Shown in pieces: positions 1 to 8,571 of a stretch of 62,816 nucleotides of DNA (positions are counted from its first letter, which is position 1; each line of letters opens with the position of its first letter). Below the pieces are notes generated by a model that ran no database searches, was not told the DNA's origin, and saw only the letters and a program-made list of their open reading frames with translations. The stretch is from Subdoligranulum sp. (GTDB taxonomy: Bacteria > Bacillota > Clostridia > Oscillospirales > Ruminococcaceae): assembly GCA_004555405.1 (NCBI GenBank), contig SFIE01000016.1, positions 1-62,816 of the forward strand. Reading direction: 5' to 3'. A program made the position numbers and the translations under genes.

Positions 1-565
1 AAACAGCCAGCAGAGCAAGGTGTACGATCCGCTGTTTTTTGGTGGTGGAGCGAAGCACACGCAGCACGAACCCGAAGGACAGCAAAAGTGTGACCATGTA
101 ATACAGATAAAAACCGCCGAATAAACCGTACCAAAGATACCACAAACCGAACGGGCAGGCCAAAGCGGCAGCACCCCACACACCTGCATTTTGAAGGCCG
201 AGTTCGCGAGCCACATAAAGGAAGCTAAGGATCAGAGCAAGCGCCCACAGAGCAACTCCTAAAATATGGGCAGCATACCAGTTATGCGGAAAAATCAGCA
301 AGGCAAGGCGATAAAAAATTTGCAAGTAGAAAACACGAAGCTCTGTAGAATAGCCCCAGTTTGTGCTTAAAATGCCGCCTTCTTTGTTGAGCAGATCGGC
401 CAATACCAATTCAGATGCGGTGTCACTGTCGATATAAGCACGGCCGTGCAATGCCAAAAAGCCCATTGTGACGCAATAGGCTAAAACCAGCCAAACCCAA
501 GGCAGGACAGACCAAAAATCGATTTTTTTACGAGGGGTGGTGCTTTTTTGCAAGAACGAATTCAC
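1..565 (-). CDS. Partial multi-pass membrane protein, 3' end outside window
   Basis: About 188 codons read from a GTG start at 565 and run off the left edge, so the C-terminus is missing. The GTG overlaps the TGA stop of the upstream gene (562-564), which points to translational coupling. The protein opens with a short basic stretch, then a membrane segment (about residues 15-35), a polar loop with D-S-D-x-A-S-E and S-T-N-W-G-Y-S-T-E-L, then several more hydrophobic segments. The loop resembles membrane proteins with glycosyltransferase-like topology found near surface-polysaccharide genes in Clostridia, but the family is not recognised with certainty. The neighbouring O-acetylation and membrane genes suggest an envelope role, which is inference. 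Confidence 0.7.
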   Translation of the reverse strand, partial: MNSFLQKSTTPRKKIDFWSVLPWVWLVLAYCVTMGFLALHGRAYIDSDTASELVLADLLNKEGGILSTNWGYSTELRVFYLQIFYRLALLIFPHNWYAAHILGVALWALALILSFLYVARELGLQNAGVWGAAALACPFGLWYLWYGLFGGFYLYYMVTLLLSFGFVLRVLRSTTKKQRIVHLALLAV

Positions 566-2922
566 GATGCGGCTACCTCCGATACAATAGGACTCATTTT
601 TTTGTGTTTTGTTCGATTGTACGATATAAGCTGTACTACAGCCCCGCACAGGATGCAGGCAAGGCTTATGATCTCTGCGGCGCGCCAGTAGAAGGGCTCG
701 GTGAATTTTACGGTCACATTGCCGCTGAACCCGGCGGGGAGTTCCAGCTGCAGCTGGCCGTTCGCGGCCCGCACCGTGGGCAGCGCCTCGCCGTTTGCAT
801 AGGCGTGATAGCCTTTATAGCCGGTGAGCGGCAGCGTGATGGGCTGGGGCTCGGCGGCGAGGTTTTGCGCGGTAAAGGCAATGCGCAGGCCGGAGCGCTG
901 GTAATCCGTTACGGTCAGGGCATCGGCGTTATAGCGGGGGCTGGCTGCAAACCAAATCGTTTCCGGGTCCGATTCGGCGGGCAGGTATTCGCCCATGGAA
1001 ATCTGCACCTTCAGGCGCGCAAAGGCGGAGTGATCGGTGCCCTGCTGCATATCGGACATTTCGCGGTAGAAGCAGGCATCCTTGGTTTCGTATAAATCGT
1101 GGAACAGAAAACTGCTGGTGATCAGTGCGGCGCAGCAAAGAATGCAGCCTGCTGCGGCAAAGGCCTTTTTGTCAAAGCGGCGCAATGCCCGCAGCCCCAA
1201 AACGGCTGCGGCCGCCAGGCAAACGCCCGTTATGGCCTGAAAACGCCAGTTGAACTGCATGGTTTGCACATAGGCGCCCAGTGGAGGCAGAATGCGGGAA
1301 AGCGGATACCAAGGGAAATAGGCGGTGGCCATCCACATGGAAAGGCCGCCAAAAGCCAAACAGAACAGCGCGCTTTTTTCGGCTTTGTCAGGCGCAAAGT
1401 GCATCAGCAGCAGCACCGGCAGGATCAGGCAGCCCGCCAGCAGCGCACCGCCCACGGTAAAGCTCATATCGCTGCCAATGCCGTCGGCCAGCACGGCGGT
1501 TGCACCACCGGCCCGGGCAAAAATATCAAAAATCTGCAAAGGCTCGGCACTTTGCACAATCGTATGCCAAATGGAAAAGGTTTCGCTTTGCACCCGGAAG
1601 GTATCGGTGAACATATAATCCGCAAAGGGCACCAAAAACCACAGGCAGGCAAGGGTGGTGTAGATCACGATCTTCGCCAGCACGGCAAAAGTTTCTTTGC
1701 AAAACACCTTGCGAATGCACACAAAGCAGGCCAAAATCGTGAAAATGGCCGCCATGCCGCAGGTGAGAATGTGGGTAACGATCAGCCCGCTGTAGCCGAT
1801 CACGCCCGGAATCCACAGTTTTTTATAGCCGGGGGCATCGGTGGGCAGGGTAAAGGCCGCCCACAGTGCATACAGGATCAGCGGCAAAAAGGCCATGGCA
1901 CTGTATTCGCCCACGGCGGCCCGCACATATAAATTGGTAAGGCGATACAAATTCAGGCTGTACAGCGCAGCGCCCAGCAGGCCAACGGTGCGGCTTTCGG
2001 CCATTTTGCCAAAGCACCAATAGGCGGCCAGCACGGTGAAAAGATTGATCAGCACCACATAGATCTGATAGCTGGCCTGCAGCGAAAAGCCCACCAGGCG
2101 CAAAACAGCGGGAATATACAAAAGCAGATCGCCATAAAAAACGCCGTTGGCGTAGCCCTGCCCATTCACCAGCGAGGGGTAAATTTTTACGGGGAATTCA
2201 TGGGCGGCAAGGCCGCTGGCAAGGCCCTCGATGCGGCTTAAGTGGAAGCTCAAATCATGCCCGCTGAACAAAAAACCGGCAAACATGGGCAGGCTCTGAA
2301 AAATTACCAGCCCGGCCAGCCCGGCCCAGATCAGCCGGGAGGCATAGCTGCTGCGGCAAATGCAGGGCAGCTTGCCGCGCAGCGCCAACAGCAAAAGATC
2401 AGCCAAAACAAAGAACAAAAGCCAGCTGATGCTGGAAACCCGGGCGTATGCGTGGGTGGGGGTAACGGTGAACTGATAGATGCTGCGGGTGCCGCCGTTG
2501 TAGGAAAACTTAAAGCTGGTGGCGGTGTTTCCGCGTGCCCACAGGGTGAAAGAGGCGTAGCCGTCAGAAGCCTCCAGCACCTGATCATTCATGGTGATAT
2601 AGTCATTGTCCTGAAAAACCTTGGCGCCCTCCAAGCTGGACTCATAGGTCACGGTGGCGGTGTAGCTGCCTTTTTTCAGGTCAAGCAGCGGGGTTTCGGC
2701 AAAGGGGCCGTAATCCTCATTGTCCTGCATGGAAATGCTTTCGCCGGAGATCACGGCGTTTTGAGAAAGGGCGTTTAACTCGCTGCCTGCAAGCACAATG
2801 GGCTGCTGCACGCGCATGGCAAGTGCAAAATGCGCCAGCAAAAAGGCCAGCTGCGCAAACAGCAGCACACAGAACAGGCGGTTTTGCAAACAAAAACGGC
2901 GGATTTTTTTGGAAAATGACAT
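562..2922 (-). CDS. PTPS-related polytopic membrane protein
   Basis: A 786-residue integral membrane protein. An N-terminal membrane segment (about 14-36) is followed by an extracytoplasmic beta-rich region to about residue 160, then a series of hydrophobic helices to about residue 620, a second soluble domain (about 630-750) and a last helix near 755-775. The region S-G-H-D-L-S-F-H-L-S-R matches the aspartate/histidine/arginine pattern of the '6-pyruvoyl-tetrahydropterin synthase-related' membrane family, which is thought to act on cell-surface glycans despite its name. It is the first gene of a two-gene unit with the partial gene at 1-565. The exact reaction is unknown. Confidence 0.7.
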   Translation of the reverse strand: MSFSKKIRRFCLQNRLFCVLLFAQLAFLLAHFALAMRVQQPIVLAGSELNALSQNAVISGESISMQDNEDYGPFAETPLLDLKKGSYTATVTYESSLEGAKVFQDNDYITMNDQVLEASDGYASFTLWARGNTATSFKFSYNGGTRSIYQFTVTPTHAYARVSSISWLLFFVLADLLLLALRGKLPCICRSSYASRLIWAGLAGLVIFQSLPMFAGFLFSGHDLSFHLSRIEGLASGLAAHEFPVKIYPSLVNGQGYANGVFYGDLLLYIPAVLRLVGFSLQASYQIYVVLINLFTVLAAYWCFGKMAESRTVGLLGAALYSLNLYRLTNLYVRAAVGEYSAMAFLPLILYALWAAFTLPTDAPGYKKLWIPGVIGYSGLIVTHILTCGMAAIFTILACFVCIRKVFCKETFAVLAKIVIYTTLACLWFLVPFADYMFTDTFRVQSETFSIWHTIVQSAEPLQIFDIFARAGGATAVLADGIGSDMSFTVGGALLAGCLILPVLLLMHFAPDKAEKSALFCLAFGGLSMWMATAYFPWYPLSRILPPLGAYVQTMQFNWRFQAITGVCLAAAAVLGLRALRRFDKKAFAAAGCILCCAALITSSFLFHDLYETKDACFYREMSDMQQGTDHSAFARLKVQISMGEYLPAESDPETIWFAASPRYNADALTVTDYQRSGLRIAFTAQNLAAEPQPITLPLTGYKGYHAYANGEALPTVRAANGQLQLELPAGFSGNVTVKFTEPFYWRAAEIISLACILCGAVVQLISYNRTKHKKMSPIVSEVAAS

Positions 2923-3031
2923 AACAAAACACTCCGGTGAAATTTCAGTGCATTACCGCATAACGCGAAGCAGGCAGGGCTGGGGCTTTGCGGCAATGCT
3001 TTACGATAAAATCCATGGCATATTTATTTAA

Positions 3032-3134
3032 GGCACCACCGCACAATTCCCGCCTTACGGCTTAAGCACCGCTCCGGCGGCTGCGGCACGGCATCTGCGT
3101 TGCCAAAATGCTCGCCAATACACAAAGTATTGCC
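3032..3134 (+). repeat. Variant copy of a miniature inverted-repeat element (copy C)
   Basis: The first 58 or so bases match the copies at 39322-39420 and 55334-55432 almost base for base, starting with GGCACCACCGCACAATTC. The second half is different sequence, although it still ends in AGTATTGCC like the others. It lies between two minus-strand surface genes in a 345-base gap that also holds a terminator. Confidence 0.65.
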
Positions 3135-3175
3135 TGCGCTTTTGGCTTAGATATAAAGTCAATAAAACAGCAGAC

Positions 3176-3216
3176 AAAAAGCCTTTTTGCACAGATTGTG
3201 TAACAAAAAGGCTTTT
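3176..3216 (-). terminator. Rho-independent terminator after the DHHW protein gene
   Basis: Read on the minus strand, AAAAGCCTTTTTG and CAAAAAGGCTTTT pair around a 14-base loop and end in a T run, about 52 bases after the stop at 3268. Confidence 0.85.
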
Positions 3217-3267
3217 GAAAAATATCCTGTACAGGCCATTCGGCCAAAAACAGGCAGGCACGGGGCA

Positions 3268-4320
3268 TCAATGGGGCTGCAGCACTTCGCACAGGGTTTC
3301 AAAGCTGCGCTCGTTGGCCTCTATGATCACGATATCCGCCCCGCAGTCCGGCAGGGTGTTGCGGTCTAAATTGGCCAGTGCATCGCGCCACACATTGTCA
3401 AACTGGGCGGTGAGATAGGGCATATAATACTCGCTGAAGGAATCGCCGTACACGATCACCGAGCGGCGGTCACGCACGGGGGCATAGTTGGCTGGGTAAT
3501 AGTCTTGATCGGCCTCCAGGCGGGTGTATAGTGCCGACACATTGGCCAGATCGCCGCTTTGGGTGCCGTTTACATGAAAGTCATAGTCCACAAAGCGCTG
3601 GGCTTCGCCGCCAACGCGCTGCAGCACATCGTCCAGCGCGATCAGCGCACCGGCGTGGTTCCAGTGGGTGTCGGTTTTAAAAAACAGCGGCATACTGGTT
3701 TGGCTTTTGATCTCCAGCAGCTTTTCGGGCACATAGCTGATCTCAAGGCTGGTGTTGTCGGCCAGATAATCCGCTACCTGACGGGTGAGATCGACCTCTG
3801 AGAGCACGGGGTAATCCTCCGGCATATATTCGCGGTAGATCAGATCCTTGCTGGGGGCAAAGCTGATCACCAGCTGCCCGCCCCGCGCGGCATAGGCATC
3901 GGCCAGCGACTGCAGGTTTTGCGCCAGCTGCGCCAGCTGATCCTGATTCATGCGCACAAGGCCCTGATAGTTGGCCACAGGCGTGGCGGCGTTGGGGCCG
4001 TCTTTAAAAAACAGCCAGTCGTTTTTGCCCATCAGCACCTGATCGGATTCCACCGTGTGAAACACATCGTAGTTCAAATTGGCGTTGGCGATCACCAGCT
4101 GATAGCGAAAGGGGGAATTGTCGGCCAAAAAGGTGTTCAGCGCATCCGGAAGCTTGCCTAAGGGAGAGGCCAGAACATCCGGCAGCGTGGTGAGCAGGCG
4201 GTTTTCGTGATTGTCCAGCGAAAGCTGCTTGGAAAACACATTGAACACCGGGAATGCCAGCGACATACCGCCCACGAACAGGCCGATGAAAGCATATTGC
4301 TTGATTTTTTTGAGATTCAA
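3268..4320 (-). CDS. DHHW-family / AlgX-like O-acetyltransferase partner protein
   Basis: A 350-residue protein that starts with TTG at 4320 behind AAAGGAG. One N-terminal membrane anchor (about 8-28) precedes an exported domain. T-D-T-H-W (216-220) and G-D-S-F-S (292-296) are the catalytic Asp-His and Ser signatures of the SGNH-like AlgJ/AlgX family, which moves acetyl groups onto extracellular polysaccharide. It sits 28 bases downstream of the MBOAT gene, the usual pairing: MBOAT carries the acetyl group across the membrane and this protein transfers it. The target polymer is unknown. A strong terminator follows. Confidence 0.85.
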   Translation of the reverse strand: MNLKKIKQYAFIGLFVGGMSLAFPVFNVFSKQLSLDNHENRLLTTLPDVLASPLGKLPDALNTFLADNSPFRYQLVIANANLNYDVFHTVESDQVLMGKNDWLFFKDGPNAATPVANYQGLVRMNQDQLAQLAQNLQSLADAYAARGGQLVISFAPSKDLIYREYMPEDYPVLSEVDLTRQVADYLADNTSLEISYVPEKLLEIKSQTSMPLFFKTDTHWNHAGALIALDDVLQRVGGEAQRFVDYDFHVNGTQSGDLANVSALYTRLEADQDYYPANYAPVRDRRSVIVYGDSFSEYYMPYLTAQFDNVWRDALANLDRNTLPDCGADIVIIEANERSFETLCEVLQPH

Positions 4321-4348
4321 GAAAAACTCCTTTCCCGGTCCGTGCCGA

Positions 4349-5761
4349 TCAGAAGCGGAAATAGATAAACGGGTTATAGCTGCTGGCCGTTACCCGCATG
4401 ATGGAAAACAGCAGAATGCCGATCAGCAGCACCATACCGGGCAGGGAAATATCCTCCTTGTGGTAAAGCGCCCTGCGCAGAGGGGGCAAAATCGCCTGCA
4501 GCGGGCCGCACAGCAAAAGCGCCAAAAACAGCACGCACCAAAGGCGGCCGTCCACAAACTGGCTGAACACATACTGGGGTGCGCCTGTCTGCTGCGTAAA
4601 AATGCCGCGCAGGGTTTTTAAACCGCTGCCAAGGCTGTTGGCCCCAAAGATCGTGAGCATTACATACAGGGCTGCAATGGTGTATACATGGCCGAAAAGG
4701 CGGGGAAGCTTGTCCAGGATCTTGCGCAGAAACAGGCGCTCCAGCACCACGGTAAGGCCCATTAAAATGCCGAACACCACAAACTGCCAGTCTGCACCGT
4801 GCCACAGGCCGGTGAGGAAAAACACCACAAACAGGTTCAGCAGCGTGCGGGCGCTGCCCTTGCGGTTGCCCCCCAGCGGGATATACACATACTCGCGAAA
4901 CCATGTGCCCAGTGTGATGTGCCAGCGCCGCCAATATTCGCTGATGGAGCGGCTGAGGTAAGGATAATCAAAGTTTTCGGGAAAGGAAAACCCAAACATA
5001 TGCCCAAGGCCAATGGCCATATCGCTGTAGCCGGAAAAATCATAATACAGCTGCATGGCATACAAAACACTGCCCAGCGCCAACACCTGCCACGGCAGCA
5101 CGGTGGGGCTTACGCTGGTGATCACGGCGTAGTAGCTGCCCAGCTGGTTGGCAAAGATCACTTTTTTGCCAAGGCCAAAAATAAAGCGCTTGATGCCGTA
5201 GCAAAAATCCGCACTGTCGGCCCGGCGGGTTTCGGCAGGCAGCGATGCTTCAATGTCGCAATAGCGCACGATGGGCCCGGCGATCAGCTGGGGAAACAGC
5301 GAAATATACAGTGCAAAGCGCGGCAGGCTGCGCTGCACGGCAATTTGCCCGCGGTAAAGATCGATCACATAGCTCATGGCCTGAAAGGTGTAAAAGCTGA
5401 TGCCGATGGGCAGCACGATGCCGCGCACGCTCAACAGGCCAATCCCTGCGGAATGCAGGCTGCTTACAAAGAAGTCGTAATACTTAAAATAGCCCAGCAG
5501 GCTTAAATTGAACACAACGCCCAGCGCCAGCACGGCCCGGCGGAGGGCAGGGGCGCTCCAGCGCTCCATGGCAAGGCCGCACAGATAGTTGCACAAAATG
5601 CTGACAAGGATCAGCAGCGTGTAGCGCACGCCGCCCCAAGCGTAAAACAAAAGGCTGAAGCCCAAAAGCACCCAGTTTTTGAGCCGCAAGGGAACTGCGT
5701 AATAAAAAATCAGCACCAGGGGCAGAAACACAAACAAAAACTGCACCGAGGAAAAAACCAT
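4349..5761 (-). CDS. MBOAT-family membrane-bound O-acyltransferase (AlgI-like)
   Basis: A 470-residue polytopic protein of normal length for the family. It has W-R-R-W-H-I-T-L-G-T-W-F-R-E-Y (277-291) and the invariant histidine in L-W-H-G-A-D-W (H321), with Y-Y-D-F-S-G-Y-S-D at 239-247. AlgI/DltB relatives pass acyl groups across the cytoplasmic membrane. Its partner is the DHHW protein downstream, and together they should O-acetylate a surface polysaccharide. AAAGGGG lies 9 bases before the ATG, and a sigma-A promoter is at 5848-5876. DltB can be excluded because dltA, dltC and dltD are absent. Confidence 0.9.
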   Translation of the reverse strand: MVFSSVQFLFVFLPLVLIFYYAVPLRLKNWVLLGFSLLFYAWGGVRYTLLILVSILCNYLCGLAMERWSAPALRRAVLALGVVFNLSLLGYFKYYDFFVSSLHSAGIGLLSVRGIVLPIGISFYTFQAMSYVIDLYRGQIAVQRSLPRFALYISLFPQLIAGPIVRYCDIEASLPAETRRADSADFCYGIKRFIFGLGKKVIFANQLGSYYAVITSVSPTVLPWQVLALGSVLYAMQLYYDFSGYSDMAIGLGHMFGFSFPENFDYPYLSRSISEYWRRWHITLGTWFREYVYIPLGGNRKGSARTLLNLFVVFFLTGLWHGADWQFVVFGILMGLTVVLERLFLRKILDKLPRLFGHVYTIAALYVMLTIFGANSLGSGLKTLRGIFTQQTGAPQYVFSQFVDGRLWCVLFLALLLCGPLQAILPPLRRALYHKEDISLPGMVLLIGILLFSIMRVTASSYNPFIYFRF

Positions 5762-5847
5762 GCACGAAACCCCTTTCCGGGAAGATCCAAACGGGCAAAA
5801 CGGGCCGATGGGCGCGAAGTGCCCTTAAAAGACAATATAACTAACCT

Positions 5848-5876
5848 ATTATATAGGAAAACGCGCCGCGATACAA
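5848..5876 (-). promoter_or_regulatory. Sigma-A promoter for the MBOAT-DHHW operon
   Basis: On the minus strand TTGTAT, a 17-base spacer and TATAAT lie 87 bases before the MBOAT start. The rest of the 5762-6215 gap is unusually AT-rich and holds a plus-strand promoter (6013-6041) and the but terminator. Confidence 0.6.
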
Positions 5877-6012
5877 GACAAAGCGCATTCTTACACGAAA
5901 TGTGCAAAATTCAGAGCGAGAGATGAAAAAACGAGAGTGTGAATTGATTGTAAAAACCAATGAAAATTAAAATAAAAATAGCAAGTTGCTATAAATAAAG
6001 GCAAACAAAATA

Positions 6013-6041
6013 TTGATAAAAAAATAACGAAGTGTTATGAT
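6013..6041 (+). promoter_or_regulatory. Orphan plus-strand promoter facing the but gene
   Basis: TTGATA, a 17-base spacer and TATGAT. No plus-strand gene lies downstream, only about 150 bases of hairpin-rich sequence (such as GGCCGAAGGCC) that meets the but terminator head-on. Confidence 0.45.
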
Positions 6042-6163
6042 AAGGGTACAGCAAGGGAACACAGGGGCGGGCCGAAGGCCGGCGGTGATCCCATTTTATG
6101 AGAAAACAGCCGGAAAAAGCCCCGGCATTTGCCGGAAAAAAGGCAGCCGTGAAAGCGGCCGAC

Positions 6164-6195
6164 AAAAAAAGCCGCCTCCCTGCGGAAGCGGCTTT
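6164..6195 (-). terminator. Terminator of the but gene
   Basis: On the minus strand AAAGCCGC and GCGGCTTT pair around a 12-base loop, followed by a T run, 21 bases after the stop codon. Confidence 0.85.
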
Positions 6196-6215
6196 GAAAG
6201 CGAAAGGCTTTTGTA

Positions 6216-7559
6216 TTACTTGTTGCTGCGGCGCCAGATGTTCATCTTTTCGGCATCCTGGATCAGCTGCTCACGGAAATCGGGGTGTGCCACGCTGATC
6301 AGTGCCTCGGCCTTCTGCCAGGTGCTCAGGCCCTTCAGGTTCACCATGCCGTACTCGGTCACGAAATAGTGCACATTGGCGCGGGTGTCGGTCACGATGC
6401 TGCCGTTTGCCAGGGTGGGGCGGATGCGGCTCTGCATCTGGCCGGTCTTTTTATCCATAAAGCTGGAGCTCATGCAGATAAAGCTCTTGCCGCCGTGGCT
6501 CAGGTAAGCGCCCAGCACAAAGTCCAGCTGGCCGCCTGCACCGGAAATGTTCTTGATGCCTGCGCTCTCAGCGTTCACCTGGCCGAACAGGTCGATATCC
6601 ACAGCGTTGTTGATGGAGATAAAGTTGTCCAGAGCGCTGATGCTGCGAATGTCGTTGGTGTAATCCACGGGGGCGCTCATGCAGGCGGGGTTGCCGTCCA
6701 GGAAGTCATACAGCTTCTGAGTGCCGGCACCGAAGGCATAGGTCTGGCGGCCCTTGTCGATCTGCTTGTGGGCGCCGGTGATCTTGCCGGCCATGGAGAT
6801 ATCCACGAAAGCATCCACATACATTTCGGTGTGAACGCCCAGATCCTTCAGGTCACTCTGAGCGATCATGCTGCCCACGGCGTTGGGCATACCGCCGATA
6901 CCCAGCTGCAGGCAGGCGCCGTTGGGGATCTGCTCAACGATCAGCTTGGCCACGGCCTGATCCACCTCAGTGGGGGCACCGCCGCCGCCCAGCTGGGCAA
7001 TGGCAGGGGAATCGCCTTCCACGATCATATCCACATCGTCAATGTGAACGCCAACCTCGCTGCCGCCAAGGCACACGGGCATGTTCTTGTTCACTTCCAC
7101 GATCACCTTTTTGCTGCGCTCGCACACGGCGGCCATGTGGCTGGCGTTGGGGCCAAAGTTGAAGTAGCCGTGGTTGTCCATGGGGGCAACCTGGAACACG
7201 GCAACATCCACATCCTCGGGCATATCGCGGTAGTAGCGGGGCAGCTCAGAATAGCGGATGGGGCTGTAGAAGCTGAAGCCCTGTGCCACAGCCTTACGCT
7301 CAATGCCGCCCATGTGCCAGCTGTTCCAGCTGAAATGCTCGGCGGGGTTTTCGATCTTGAAGATCTCGGGAACCCACATCAGAATGCCGCCGCGGAACTT
7401 GACATCCTTCAATTCGGGCAGGCGCTTTGCAATGGCTGCATCCACAGCCACGGGGGTGCCGGTGGTCCAGCCATAGTCCACCCAGTCACCGCTTTTTACC
7501 AGAGCGGCAGCCTGTTCGGGAGTGGCCAGTTTCTGCTGATAGCTTGCTTTGAAATCCAT
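6216..7559 (-). CDS. but: Butyryl-CoA:acetate CoA-transferase
   Basis: The last step of butyrate formation: it exchanges CoA between butyryl-CoA and acetate in the cytoplasm, giving butyrate and acetyl-CoA. The 447-residue protein matches the family length. It has the glycine-rich L-G-I-G-G-M-P-N-A-V and then H-T-E-M-Y-V-D-A-F-V-D, whose glutamate (E245) aligns with the catalytic Glu of 4-hydroxybutyrate/butyrate CoA-transferases. The ATG at 7559 is preferred because GAGG lies 9 bases upstream; an in-frame GTG at 7574 would overlap that site. The gene is divergent from coaD and the rest of the pathway. 4-hydroxybutyrate CoA-transferase is the main alternative, but the gene context favours but. 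Confidence 0.92.
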   Translation of the reverse strand: MDFKASYQQKLATPEQAAALVKSGDWVDYGWTTGTPVAVDAAIAKRLPELKDVKFRGGILMWVPEIFKIENPAEHFSWNSWHMGGIERKAVAQGFSFYSPIRYSELPRYYRDMPEDVDVAVFQVAPMDNHGYFNFGPNASHMAAVCERSKKVIVEVNKNMPVCLGGSEVGVHIDDVDMIVEGDSPAIAQLGGGGAPTEVDQAVAKLIVEQIPNGACLQLGIGGMPNAVGSMIAQSDLKDLGVHTEMYVDAFVDISMAGKITGAHKQIDKGRQTYAFGAGTQKLYDFLDGNPACMSAPVDYTNDIRSISALDNFISINNAVDIDLFGQVNAESAGIKNISGAGGQLDFVLGAYLSHGGKSFICMSSSFMDKKTGQMQSRIRPTLANGSIVTDTRANVHYFVTEYGMVNLKGLSTWQKAEALISVAHPDFREQLIQDAEKMNIWRRSNK

Positions 7560-7587
7560 CTTCCAAAACCTCACTTTTTAAATAAGT

Positions 7588-7615
7588 ATAATAGAGCAGG
7601 CAAAACCGCCTGCAA
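7588..7615 (-). promoter_or_regulatory. Proximal candidate promoter of but, with an inverted repeat
   Basis: Minus strand TTGCAG, 16 bases, TATTAT. The palindrome GCAGGC-N6-GCCTGC lies across the -35 and the spacer and could be an operator. Confidence 0.5.
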
Positions 7616-7661
7616 AGAAACGGAATAAGGAAAAAGAAAAAATCTTTCTGCTTTATTAAAG

Positions 7662-7690
7662 ATATTAACATCAAGTGCCATTTTGGTCAA
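7662..7690 (-). promoter_or_regulatory. Distal candidate promoter of but
   Basis: Minus strand TTGACC, a 17-base spacer and TAATAT, about 100 bases before the start codon. Confidence 0.5.
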
Positions 7691-7769
7691 GATAAGTATA
7701 GAAAAAGAGAACAGGAACCGTAATTAGTTTCTATTGGGAAACACAAAACGCTAAAAGTTTCTCATTTGA

Positions 7770-7781
7770 GAACAGCTGTTC
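7770..7781. promoter_or_regulatory. Perfect 12-bp palindrome in the but-coaD divergent region
   Basis: GAACAGCTGTTC, which fits the Gram-positive LexA core GAAC-N4-GTTC. CATTTG and CAAATG flank it and extend the dyad to about 25 bp with one base of asymmetry. The 380-base gap 7575-7954 otherwise holds promoters for both genes. Confidence 0.4.
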
Positions 7782-7834
7782 CAAATGACGAATTTCCTCA
7801 CAAATTATTAGCAAAATTGTCACGATAAAACCAA

Positions 7835-7863
7835 TTGACAAGCCCGCTCGGATATCGTTTAAT
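7835..7863 (+). promoter_or_regulatory. Sigma-A promoter of coaD
   Basis: TTGACA (full consensus), a 17-base spacer and TTTAAT, ending 91 bases before the coaD start. Confidence 0.65.
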
Positions 7864-7954
7864 AGATATAAAGATAGTATGCAAATTTTACGCAGCCGTC
7901 CAGGGGAAGTCAAACGGATAAGACCCCGAACAAAAGAAATGAGGCATTACTACC

Positions 7955-8476
7955 ATGGCAACAGCAGTTTACCCCGGCAGCTTTGATCCCGTTACCCGCG
8001 GCCACTTAGACATTATCAAGCGCGCATCCAAAGTGATGGACAAGCTTGTGATCGGTGTGCTGAAAAACAGCGCCAAGAATCCGCTGTTTACTCTGGAAGA
8101 GCGTGTGGCGCTTTTGCAGGAGTGCACCAAGGATATCCCCAATGTGTCGGTGGTGGCCTTTGAAGGGCTCTCGGTGGATTTTGCCAAAAAGAACCATGCC
8201 ACGGTAATGGTAAGGGGCCTGCGCGCTGTATCGGATTTTGAAAACGAGATCCAGATCGCGCAGACCAACCATGCACTGATGCCCGGTGTGGACACTGTGT
8301 TTTTTGCCACCAGCATCCGCTGGGGCTATCTGAGCAGCACCATTGTGCGTGAGGCTGCTTCTTACGGCTCGGATATTTCTAAATTCGTAACGCCGCCCGT
8401 GCAGGCTGCGCTCGAAAAAAAGTTTGCCGAGCTGCGAGAGCAGCAATCGGACAAAAGCGGCACAAAGCCCTTTTGA
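7955..8476 (+). CDS. coaD: Phosphopantetheine adenylyltransferase
   Basis: Joins AMP from ATP to 4'-phosphopantetheine to give dephospho-CoA, the penultimate step of CoA synthesis, in the cytoplasm. The 173 residues cover the single nucleotidyltransferase domain. The N-terminal Y-P-G-S-F-D-P-V-T-R-G-H carries the (T/H)xGH nucleotide motif, V-M-V-R-G-L-R binds substrate, and S-S-T-I-V-R-E matches the second ATP-contact motif. The gene is not next to rsmD, its common partner; instead it sits between but and thl, whose products consume or exchange CoA. A promoter lies at 7835-7863 and an 8-bp stem-loop (8493-8520) follows. Confidence 0.95.
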   Translation: MATAVYPGSFDPVTRGHLDIIKRASKVMDKLVIGVLKNSAKNPLFTLEERVALLQECTKDIPNVSVVAFEGLSVDFAKKNHATVMVRGLRAVSDFENEIQIAQTNHALMPGVDTVFFATSIRWGYLSSTIVREAASYGSDISKFVTPPVQAALEKKFAELREQQSDKSGTKPF

Positions 8477-8571
8477 TTCAGTAGTAATGTGAACGGTACA
8501 GGTGTGATACGGAGCCTGTGCCCGCCGCATGAAGATAAAATGGTTCAAACATTTATTTTAGGAGGCTAACC

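Noticed and set aside
7731..7913. 60-codon minus-strand frame between but and coaD
   Set aside because: No ribosome site, and it covers promoter and palindrome sequence.
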